Below, one piece after another: positions 42,701 through 54,700 of a stretch of DNA of 64,000 nucleotides (position 1 is the stretch's first letter; each line of letters starts with the position of its first letter). A program made the translations under genes and the position numbers. Location of the stretch: the NCBI GenBank assembly GCA_027574665.1, contig CM050648.1, forward strand, positions 141,980,175 to 142,044,174, read 5' to 3'. The notes under the pieces were generated by a model. That model was not told the origin of the DNA and did not search any database. It saw nothing but the letters and a program-made list of their open reading frames with translations. Source of the stretch: Rhynochetos jubatus (taxonomy: Eukaryota > Chordata > Aves > Eurypygiformes > Rhynochetidae).

Positions 42701-45700
42701 CTGTTTACAGCACTGGTAGAGGCTCAATTGCAAGTAAAAGCAGTATACCCCAAGAGATGAAATCTTTGAGAGTCCCAGGGGATCAAACTGTGGAGGATCA
42801 CAGTGGATTAGACCTGTCTTTATTGCATTATTTGGCTATGAATCTCTAATCCACTTTTGTCCTGTCCAAAAGGGTGGTAAGCAATTTTGCTTCAGTCCAG
42901 GAGCTAGGACATACATAATAACAAGTGCTAAACAGTGATTCCCTCCTCTTACTGGCTTTATGAGAACAGAGGGCCTGCAGTCCTGGAAAAAAGATCATAA
43001 CTGATTATTATCAGAGAGGGTCCTAATGTCACATCATCATCACAATAATTATACACCAGAACACCGTGGGAATTCATGCAGAAAGTAAAACACACATTGG
43101 AAACCCGTTCTGTCACGTAAAACCTGAGAGAAAGCAAAATTCCTGCCTAAGACAAAGCAAACACACAGACACAGGAGAGAACATTACACTTAGCCTTCAG
43201 GCAATCATTAGACTAAACCTACAGAGGGTGCAGAACTTGTGCTTCTGAGACAGAGCCATTGGATAGGGGAAAATGGCACTGAACTGCTGGTGGGTGCCAT
43301 GAGCATTTCTCCAGCTGTCTTTTTCACCCTGCCACTTGCAGCTGTATTTTAGCTAGCAAGAAGAGGGATGGACCAGGAGACACAAATTCAGGTATCAGCC
43401 ACTGCCACCTGCTTTTACTGTCTCTTTTGGACATTATTCTAGTCCTGTTCTCACAAGGAACTTTGGTTGAGAGCTTATTTTCAAACACTCCTATGAAACT
43501 ATATTCTTATTTCAGCAACAGGTGAAATATCAGAAATATTTTAGTAAATATTTTATTCTTGTGCCAGAAGAGTTACGAGTTGTGTGGATCTGGCCAAATT
43601 ACATTTCCTTTATAGCCAAGTAACCAAAAAATACTGGTAGCTGGCTGAAACTCATTAACCTAGGATCTGGGAAATTGCAATTTGACAACTTAAAAAAAAA
43701 AAAGTCTCCTGTGCTGAGGAAGTCTGTGCAGAGCCCCACCAGAATGATTTATTCTCATGCTCTGAAATGTCCTATGGATTCTATTAAGTTTATCTTTACC
43801 ATCAGAGGAATGATGGACCACTGTAAAAATAAAGAGCTCCTTTCTGTTCGGTCTCATTAAATTTTTGCTCCTTCTGTGAAGTGTGAGCAGGCATGCTTTT
43901 AATAGTTTTAAATCTGTGGGCAGAGCTTATCGATAAACACGCACTCATGGGAAAGCCATTCACTCTCCTTTTCATCTGGGGGCTGTTAGTTTCTCTTTTT
44001 ATGGTAGTGTTTATATCTGTTCCTCGTTGCCAGTGCTCTTCCACATCTTCCCTGATATTAGTCAACGTGTAGAAACTGCTCTATAAAATCCTACAGAGCT
44101 CAGTATGGTCTGTAAGAAGCCCTAATGCCCTAGGTATTTCTGTACTTGGATGTACGTTGCAGAGCAGAGTACCGTTCCTTCTGATACAAGTAGGAGCTCA
44201 CTTTGTGAACAGGTCTCCGGCTGGGCGAAGAGACTGATAATTGTAACTTATGTCTATTTTCTGTTTTCTGTTTTGGGCTGAGATGATTTGAAGGCTTTTA
44301 ATGAAGCACTCTAACTGCTGACAAGGGCAGCTTAGCATACCAAGGCATCGAATCAAAACATCTAGTTCATGCCTTGAATGGAAGGAAACTATTCACACGT
44401 TGGTTATTTGGGAGTAGCTGCTCCTTTAGCTCGGCTGAGCTACAAGCCCCTGCTTTTGGCTCCAAACTCTGAGCTACATTCATCACAGTGCAAGTATGCA
44501 GCTCTGCGACAGAGTGCAGCCGGGGGCATTACCAAACCAAATGCGAAACAGAGGTGGGAGTATAGCTTGAACACAGGCCTAGCTGGTTCTGTTAGCATCC
44601 TGCAGAAAATAGGGCCTGTTAAACCCCTTTAGCAGCAAAATCTTTATCTTCATTCCACAGAGTAGTCCTTTGTCTTCAACCCACAGAAATAGGGAGACCA
44701 GAATTTCAGGGTTGGGTGGGGAGGGTCTCACTCCCAGCACAGGGCAGAGGGGAAACAGTAAAGGGGAGGTGCTATTCCTCACTTTATCACTTTTTCTGAG
44801 GCAGCACGGCTGCTTTTTCCACTGTGGCTATGGTTCATTTCAGAGCTGACAAGCTGGTTTGTCTAGGTGGGGCTACTGGGTGCCCCCGCTGTCTTGCTGG
44901 CAGTGGTTCAAGTGAAGTAACGTTACATTCCTGGGATGGAGGGCTGGGAGAGGCAGCCTCCTCCGTGACATTGCGCCCGCATCTCCCCATTGCCATGTAT
45001 CCTGCACAGATAGAGTGACAGCCGCGGCATTCCAGCTGCGGTCCTGCCATGCCCCAGAGCCCTGCCCTGCAGTTGTCGTAACTCAGTCTGTGGGATCTTG
45101 CAGGACAATGGAATGAATCCAGGTCTCTGGAATGTGCTAGGAAATCTCTGTAGAAGATGAACCTGTTGATTTGTAGTTGATGGCTTTCTCCAGCATAGTT
45201 GGAGCTGCTTACTGGGAATGCCAGAGGCTTGCTGGAACTCATGGCCAAGCCTACACAGACTGTGCAGGTGCCTGTGCCATGAGCTGTGCTTTAAACCTTG
45301 TTACAACTTCCTCAAGGAACAGAATGCCTGCATGAAAGAGTTTATTTGCAGACACTCTCAGATTCTCATCTTTGCCAACTGATGCTTGCAGGACCATTTT
45401 CCTCCAGCACTGCTTCCTTGGAAGGACGACTCCTCCACCAAAGTGCCCAGGAGGACTTGGTGGTGGGGATGATTGCTCTGAACTGCCACAGCCAAGCCCC
45501 TCACACAGAGCAGCTCCACTACACTCATCTGTTCCTACTGTTCTCGTTCAGCATCTTTACACTGAACCCTGGCACACATAAGGGAACTCACAGGTGAACC
45601 CGAGGAATGGTATTAGAGCAGATGCTCTTTGCCGTGTAGCCTCCAAGCAGCAGTTTGGGACAACAAATCTGCTATGGGCTGTTTCTTTTTAACAATAAAC

Positions 45701-48700
45701 CTTGGAGGATTACGGTATTGCTAGGCTTCAGTCCCCTGCAATGTAGCATTAGGTTACTACTTCCATTTGTAACTTGAGCTGAGGAAAAAAACTATGAGGA
45801 AAACAAAGAGAAATAGTGAAACCTTCCAGACCACTGCTGATACTGAGTGACTATTTTTGTGCTTGTACATATCATTCGCACAACATTTTTAGCACAAGTT
45901 CTGTTTGCTGAAGCCAATCGGTGCAGTTAGCAGAACACAAAGATCTGCCTGTGGGTTCAGAGATCTTTAGCACAGCTGATTTTGGAAAGGGGGAAAATCG
46001 TTCTTTTAAGTGCCAATAATTCATGTTTGCATCCAGAAGTGTGATGGAAAAGATGGCCCTTTCGCTGTCATTGTAACTTTGTCTGTGAGAGCTTTTAAAA
46101 GAATCTGATTTAGGCCATTTTTCAGTCATGGGAGCTTGAAGAAAACCAAACCAAGAACGCAACAGCTTATATGCATGATGACACTGCCTAGCTGCAGTGA
46201 CATTTTAATTATATGGTTGACCTACATTTATTCATCAGTGTCCAGTCTTCTGGGATATCCTGGGAAACCCAAAGAGCACAAGACAAGGTGCATTAATTTA
46301 CTAACTCATCAAAATGATAGAGAGAGCGGATTGGGATGGGTATACAAAAGAAGCAGACATGGAGACTGAAGCACTGAGGTTGCCAAAGAAAAGGTTAATT
46401 TTGCAGAATTGCTGCCTTTTTGCCCATAACCCTGAAGTGAAAATTTTCTCTTAGTAAACTGAAGTCAGGTGAACTTACCTATCCAAAAAAGTGCTCTTGG
46501 GAGGCCAAGTTGAATGCCAAGCCTGTGCATAGCGTTCCTGTTATCAAGTGCTTTCCTGAACCTGGAACTACGATTTTAAATATTCTAACCATTCTAAATA
46601 TTCCCTATTTCAAATATAAGAAGTGAATCAGAAGGGGCTGCAGAGCTTTGCAGCAGCACTGCTCAGGTGGCTGTGAGAGCTCTGAGAGAAGGTAAGGAAT
46701 CCCAGTAATTGAGATACGTGTAAGAGGGGGAGTACAAGCTGTGGAGGAAAAAATCAGGCATTTTGAAAAAGAGGTTTCATTTTAAAAATAGGAGGAATTC
46801 TGGGGCTGTTCATTAGCAGTGTCTAGCCATGCACACATGAAAAGTAACAGGCCCATGACAGAGTGCCTGAGGGCACAGGGACGGACGATGTGCAGATACA
46901 GGGATCATGGATGCAGGAAGAAGGGTCTGATACAGGAGTCATCTGAAGCTGTCCATGATGGCAGTGATGCACGATCTTATTTACACTGAGACATTAGCAC
47001 ATGAGGAAGCACTGTGAAAACTGCTGACCTACATGTATGAATTCTTTGCTGGGTCAAGCACAGTGCCAAGAATGACAATGATATTAAATTATTATTGTTG
47101 TTGCATCTCTTGCAATTATTCACTCCTCCTCCTTATTAATAATACAAATCAAGGTATGTGCCTAGAGCATGCTTCACGTTGTTGGAAAAGGCCTGAGCCA
47201 AAGATGTCCCAGCCTTGCCTACATGTCAAGGCATGAGTCTCCTGACTGTCAGTGGACTCAAAGCTATTCATTTCCACAATACTGCACAAACAGGGCTGCT
47301 TGTTTCTTACAGCTAAGAAATGGTAACTAGCACACACCAAAATCTGAGTAAAGAAAAGGCACAGGTTGTGACCTTCATATATTAACAACTAATAATTAAT
47401 GAGTGAGCAAGGCATACAAGTTTTCACCTGTGGAGAGATGTTTTCCACACGTCAGGTTTCTGTTAGGAGAAACTATTTGTTGAGGTGAAATTAGATAATT
47501 CATGCCAGTCAGCACAGGGCAAGAACGCACCTCTTCTCCTGGTGAGGATATTAGCTGAGAATGAGCAATATTTAACCTGCATATTTGTAAAGAATATGTG
47601 CATTGCAACCATTGCTACTCTGGTCAGTTTTTACTGATCTACATTAAAATCCCAGGGAAAAAACCGTAACAGTAGCATTTTAGTTTTCTCCAACAGCAAA
47701 TGGGGAAAAGATAAATAAAACAAGACCAAGTCACTTTTAACAGGAAAGATAATGCCTAGGAAGTTGATGCAAGGAAAAGTTATATGCTCAAAGATAAATT
47801 CACTGCATTCATATGCAAACATAACTTTAGTATAAAATCTTAAAAGGCAGAAAGCGCAAATCTAAGAATTGCAGAGAAAGGGATAGAATTTGTAAAAAAA
47901 GGAAGTTAGTATAATCAGCAAAGGACATTATTGTTTCTTTTTTTAACGCCACCTTCAATATTCTCATTTGCTGTTTTATTTGATTTTAAAGTATACAGAT
48001 TATGGTAATTTTATATGCCAGTTTCCCAATTCAAGCTAGGTTTCTCTTCAGTTTATACAATACATGAAAGCACAGTTGACTTGAATTCAATGACACTGTC
48101 ACACCTTAAATAGATTATAGTGTCTCAAATGTGGTTTTGGCGGCCAGTACCCACTGAATGTGAATACCAAAAAAGTAGCCTGGTTTTACATTTTTGTGGG
48201 CTTGCCCAAACCAGTCCAGCTGAGTTGTTAGATTAAAGAAAAATTGGTTTTTTGGTTTTGTTTTAAATTGCATTTAAAAAAGCAAATACAGTTTTCAGTC
48301 TTATGATAGGAGAGTTTTCCAGCCTGTATAACTCCTACTGCTTACTTTCAAAAATTCCCTTGTTCTGAAGTCAGTTCAGTGGCTATTAGAAGGAGTCACT
48401 GATGTAAATTCCATCTTGTTTATGAAAACATTTTGAACAAAACATTGATTGTCCGGAGTTTATAAAAAAAGTTAAAGCCTATAAAATGTTGGCATCAATA
48501 CTATTTTGGGCATGAGAATGACATGCATATAAATCATAGTTTATTGGCACAATCTTTTATACACAGAAAGAAGGATTTGCTGAAAACGAAATTCATCAAT
48601 GTACTGTATTTCCCCACTTTTACAGATTTGTTTTTAATATATTCTGAACTGGGAAAAAGCTGAAGCAAATTTTAGTCTACAGTGGGGATCAGGGGCACAA

Positions 48701-51700
48701 GAAACCTGCTTTAAGGCATACATTAACTATGGTAGAAGGTAGAATTAATATACGAGTAGACAGAGTTTGGGGAAGCCAGGAGGGATAGAAAGGCCTCGGT
48801 GTGAAGCTTTGGGAGAGGAGGTCATTTGTGTAGCTGGTGTCCCACCATGCAGACAGCCACATCTGTATTAGCCCTGGGGACAGTAGTCTGTTGCTCCATT
48901 TCGTAGGAAGAAGTCCTACTAGCACCATTTAGGAGACGTAGCCATTTACTAGACGCTTCCACAGGAGGACTCTTTCTCTTCCTGCCCATCCTGAGTTGGG
49001 TGAAAGACGGAACAGATTTGCTTCTTAACAGAAGGAAATTTTTTTTCTGGTGACATTTTAGCAAACCTTGATCGATAGCCCCTCTAGCAGGGACAAGGAG
49101 AACAATCACCTGCCAATACTTGGCCAAGCACGCGAAGCCACCCTTGTGCCTCATACACCACTGCTTTGCTTGACCAGCAGCTGGTGGAAAATAAGAAACT
49201 TCTGGTCGAGGCCCAGATGAGATGTCATCCAAGCCAGGTCTACCTCTCTACGTTCACGCTGAACAAGACTTGGCAGTGTCATTTGTTGTTTTAAAATGGC
49301 ATCCCACTGGGAAATAAGCGTTCAGGTCTTACTGCGGGAAGTGATCTAATTCTCTTGGATTTTTGAGTAGCCTGTTCTTAGCAACAGGAAGATTTTTGAA
49401 GGTATTGGTCACCTAATCATTCTAAGTATGCCTTGTTTAAAACACCTGATTTTAAAATATTTACCTCTGTGAGAATCTGTAGGATAGCTGCAGTACCCTA
49501 GACCCAGAGTCACCTTCTCTGGATGATGATAAATCTAGTTCAAAAACTATACAGGACCATTCAAGCCCTGAGAACAGAGCATCCCATACTTGCATTACTC
49601 CAGTTCTATGCAACTAAAATGTCACTGAAGTTAAACCAGAGTAAAATAAGAGAAACAGCAGTGAACCAGCCCAAGAATTCCCCCAGATAATTATTTCATT
49701 TTTTCTTTTGCAGTAGCAAAGATACTGGCAGCCCCCAGGGATCAATGCTGTAATTAGCCTTTAAGTTCTGCACTGAAGAGCAAACACTGTAACAATCCAA
49801 GCAATATTCTGTTAAGTCATTTTACTGGGCTGCAGGGCTTGTGGGTGGGATTCTCCCAAGTGAAAAATATGGCAATGCCACAAGACTTAAGTCCTTCCTA
49901 TTTCTTGGAATTTTAGTCACAGCCATAAAATTCACAGTTGGCACCTGAATCTTTGGAAGTGCTAAGCAGTCAGTCCTGCAGCTCTTCTCCTCATATGATA
50001 CTTATTAAAATACATGTGGTGAAGAGCTTCATGAACTGATTCCAGAATTTTCAAGCAGAAATGCCTAAAATCAGGTTTATAAATCCACATCTAAATTTTT
50101 TAACAAAGTTATGCTCATTTTCCAGTTTTCTTGAACTTCTGAAAATTGTAAATGCTAGAGCTTTGGAAAAAACATCAAGCCAATTCAGGTCTTTAACCTG
50201 AATTAGGGTTTGCATTAAGACCATTTCTAGAATTATCCATCATAGGTGTCAGGACAAGTCCTGTGGAGGCTAAAGGAGGTATGGTCTGGCAGCTCTGATG
50301 TGTTCTGAGCTGATCCTAATTCTCTGGAGCTAGAACACCACAGCACAGCTGATTAAGATGATGTATATATGACTAAAGAGGATGCCTTCTATTGTATCAA
50401 GTTTGGAAATCTGGCCCAAAGACTGACCTGGGATATTCCCACTGGTAGCACACCATTACCATGCATCTTAACAAAGTGGTCCACCACTGGTCACGTGGCA
50501 TAACCCTCTTAAAGCCCTGCCTGTATGAAATAATTTCATCTTCAAAAAAGCCAGGGAAAAAATTAATGTAAGGCAACAGAAAACTATGAAGAAAGGCTAG
50601 AAAAATCACAGCCATTTTAACAAGAGCTTGGCAACTTGCGTAAATTAGGGTGATTGCATACAGGCATAAGTCGTGCCAGCTTGTCTTGCCACACAGCATG
50701 TAATATCCACATCCAGAAATGTTGTGTTCCAGCCCAAGGATTCTTCATTTAAAGCAGACAATGAACGAGCTGCACACTTCTGCTTGTGGTTGTCTTTTCT
50801 AGTGTTCAAGCATATTTTTAAGCCAGGGGATCTGTTTAGGACAGCCAAAAGTATGTACTAATGGCAGTTGCAGAACTGGATGTGCGAGAGCTAGACAGCC
50901 TGATGGCTTCAAAAAAAATGGAGCATGGAGACAGGAAAGAGACGTAGTTATCAGGACAAGGACTTGTGCATGTAGAATAGCCTGTGCATCAGGGAATGTG
51001 TAATTCAGCCACACTGTCCTCTACTGGCTAAGCACAGATCGCTGAAAACAATGAGGTATTCATGCTATTTTCATTCTTTGTGCCCAATTTAAGGCATTTC
51101 AACAGAATCATACTTTCAAATAGTCCATCTCCTTCACCTCATGTCTCTCTGCCCTCAATGCTTTTAAAAGCCAAGAAAGCAGAGCCTTTATGACTATCAA
51201 AGCTTCATGATGTTTACTCTCTGGCTCTTGTCTTCAGACCTCTGTCAAAGGCAAGGAAGAGTTTTGAGATGGAGAAATTAAATTGATTTGATTTATTGCC
51301 AGTTAATGAACTTATAATTACTGATTCTGATATTCTAAAAGAAATAAAACCACTTTGGGAAAAATACCTCAGATCTCCTCCATCCACTTCTGTCCCCTCT
51401 TTCTGGTCCCCCATCTCCACACTGTGGGCTATACTCAGTCCCTCTGGGGAGACGAGGGGTGTTGCAGGAGGTGGGGATCAGCAGATGGTGGCTGCTTTTC
51501 TTTTCCACTCCTTGTTTCATACTCAGTTGTCCCACGGTGGGTTCCTCCACCAGCCTGTCAGAGTCCAGCCTCCTCCCCTCTGTCACTGCTGAGGCAACTT
51601 TTCTTCCTCCGGCCCCTGCTGAGATCCTATTTTGCCCCAGCATTTCTCCTGCTCTGGTGTGGTCTTCTCTTTCTCCTCCTCCTCTGGTGATGTTGTTTGG

Positions 51701-54700
51701 TTTTCTCAGCGTTTACCACCCTTTCTTAAAAGTGTTTTCGCGCAGGTGCCAGGAACTCCTCCGACTGGTTCAGTATTGCAGGTCGAGCTGGCTGCAATCG
51801 GCTGCATCCAACACAGAGTGGTCTGTGACCTCCTCCACAGAGACCACCCCATAGCCCCACCGCTGCCAAACCCTGCTGCCCAATACAGATCCCAAGCCCC
51901 TCTCAATAATAATAATAATAAAAATAATCTGGCCAACTTCTAGTTCTACATTTTCTCCAATCTGGGGATTTTTGCCTTTACAAGAGCCTTGACATTTCTG
52001 GATACGAATATTTCTGGTATCTTTGGAAGGATCAGCCTGATGAGATTGAAGATAAGGAATCTAAATGACAGCAGGCCCATGCATGTCCCCTGGACACGCT
52101 GCTCCAGAGGGCTTCAGGATGCAAGCAGACTGCTCTGTGCTCTGCGTGGCTCCCACAGACACCAACCACCTCTATGCTGCTTTCAGGTTCTGGACGACAG
52201 CTGAGACCGGCTGAGCCTCCAGGAGATGCTGATGCAGATGCGGATGCAGAGGATGAAGATTCTGTGAGTTTTTTTAGAGTTGGGGGTTTTTGGGATGAGG
52301 GTTTGGCAGTCACCTTGTTAAAATGGGATCTTAAATATTTTCTGTATAGCTAGGTCTTGCTGGTGACTATTTTTCCCCATCAAAAATGTTGATGTTCTGT
52401 TTGGGGTTCTCCTGCCAGTTCAAAAGTCAGAGTGATGCTTCATTATAAAGTGACCTGCTCTTTGCCATGGTTCACCAACGTAAGTTTAATACCAAGGCTT
52501 AGCAAACTATCGCGTGGTCAGTGCCTACAGTAACTTTTCTTTAGTGCTTTAGCCAGTTTAGGTTCCCTATCATTTGACTCCATAAGGAAGCATGCCAAGG
52601 GCTTGTCAGCAGAAATTCCTGCTGGGACTCTTCCATGGTTTGCTTGGTTATAGAGGGCAATAAAGTTTCAAGACACAGGATACAAATGTTAGGTGTGAAA
52701 ATAAAGCAGGGGAGGGAATTTTTATTGCCTTTTTCAATTATTACTGATTGACCTGTCAGTATTTTCAGTGTGTTCAGCCCATAGAGGCATACAGTTCATA
52801 AAGAAAACCAAAATCAGCATACCATTGTTTTTGTCACTCAGGAGTCTGTCCCTTGTGTTCTTGAGTACATCCTTGAACGAGAACTGTGATTTTTCTTGAC
52901 CTAAAGAAAGTGTTATTGGTTATTCTACATTCACCATTACTAGTGAAAGATTTGTACACAGGACACTATGCCTAAGTAGAAAAAACTGTCTTAAAATAAT
53001 GGATCACTGTTTAATGGTGGATGTTCCTTTCCCACCCCTCACTTCTTTTTCACAGGTTAATGAAGTGGCAGTAGAAGACATCCGTCCAAGGCCACAAGGA
53101 TCCTCTCCAGTTTATGAATATTCCATAGAAGAAGAATATTTAAAGGCAAGACACTGAGTTTTCATGCAGAAACGGCTTTTCCAAGTTCATGCAAGAGGCT
53201 TTACAAGTAGCTGAGACTTGTATGTCACGTAACAGGATGTTGTTGCAGACGTACTGTGTTCATGTCCTCACCAAAATCAGAGCCATGTTCATTGACGGCG
53301 TATATTGTACTGGACTTGTTGTTGTCCATGTTCTTGTTCCTTGGCAAAAAATGCATTTTACTTCAATCCTTGAAGGACCTGGTGCAGAGAGGGTCAAGAA
53401 ATCACAATGCTTTTCCTGTTAGAATATTTAACTGGTTTGAATCTAACCAATACATCTTGATATGCTTGGTCTCTGGTGTTCATTTTATGTAGATTTTAGT
53501 ACAATGCAAGGAGGTCTTGGCATCTAATTTGCTATTGGGGTTAGTGTAGTTAAATCATTCACATTATACATCGCACTTGTAGATCCCAGTTTTGCTCTGT
53601 TGCCAGACAGCCCCAGGTCTTAGTCTAAACCAGGCATTTTAGCTGAGGTAGGACTTCTGTTGTGCTTTACAGCAGCATGCCTTCCAAATAGTAAATAATT
53701 GCAAATTATTTTTCAGCTTCAAGAAGAAAACAAAAAATCTGCTACAGACAAATCTAAACAGAGTCATCCACAGGTCAGTCGAAAAGCACTCGGTAGTTTC
53801 AGGCATGTGGTTTGCAAAATAGTCCATTACAACACACAGATGTGGATGGGTGGACAGAGGGAACGCCAAGAGGCAGAGTCACTTTAGACTTGTTTTGACC
53901 GGGAACTTCACAGATTGCCTAGTTGTGGCACAGGCATGAACACTTGTCCTATTTGGGGTCCTTCCATAATTCTGTTTAGCAGTCTTTAACCTTCTCCAGT
54001 TTGACTACAGAACAGCATTAGCTCTTAGTCTAACTTTTCTGGCCCATTGATTCTAATTCAGGTGCTTAACTTCTTCACAGAAAATACAGACTTTCAGCTC
54101 TAAAAGTTTCCATATGTTTCATATTTTAAAATGACAAACTATTTTCCCTATGGCCCTGATCCGGCATAACCCTCACACATGTGCTTAATTTTAATTTAGC
54201 ATAGAAACTCACACTGAACAAGTACATTCTCTATTTTGGGTAATCTTTCTTGAGCTCCTGAAAATATACCTGAGGATATACACAAAATATACACAATTTT
54301 TTACCGTAGGATAAGGCAGAACACTTTGGTACCCATGAATACAAATTATAAATTCACACTTTTTTCTGTATCTAGGAGACAATGGAAGTGACCCTGAAAA
54401 CAGAAGTGGAAGCTGGTGCTAGTGGTTTTAGTGTGACGGGTGGAGGAAATGAAGGAATATTTATTAAAAAAGTACTGAAGGAATCTCCTGCTTCAAAAAT
54501 ATTTAGTCTGAGAGAAGGTACAGTCTGATTTTCTGGTTTTGTTGTTGTTGGGTGTTTTTCTTTGTGTGGGATTTTTTTGTTTGTTTTTGTTTTTTTAAAT
54601 ATAACTTAAAATAATCAAGTTTGCAGCTGTGTGTGCACCTAGATACCTACCTGATCTGTCATCTCTTTAGGTAGTAGAAATAGTAGATCCCAAACCAGCT

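Larger units (their letters stand above)
3746..52186 (+). other. AHNAK2: AHNAK2 intron 1 (48.4 kb)
   Basis: This phase-1 intron has a GTGGGC donor and an acceptor at 52185-52186 with a clear pyrimidine tract. I find no nested gene. Every open frame is short, lacks recognisable domains and has no conserved partner exons nearby. The longest is 212 codons at 26023-26661. Contents I can name are a CR1 3' end near 9.93 kb, two MIR-like SINEs (35.1 and 36.8 kb), simple repeats and poly-A/T tracts, and an AT-rich patch near 24.2-24.5 kb. The rest is unassigned non-coding sequence. Slightly CpG-richer stretches near 5.3-5.6, 11.6-11.9 and 27.6-28.2 kb might be regulatory, but nothing specific is visible. 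Confidence 0.8.

Noticed and set aside
48822-49232. 136-codon minus-strand ORF as a gene
   Set aside because: It has no recognisable domain and no splice or promoter context, and its length is typical of chance frames in this intron.
51440-51930. C/T-rich stretch with (AAT)n as a processed gene copy with an A-rich tail
   Set aside because: The open frames on both strands resemble no protein, and I could see no target-site duplication. Recorded only as a simple repeat.
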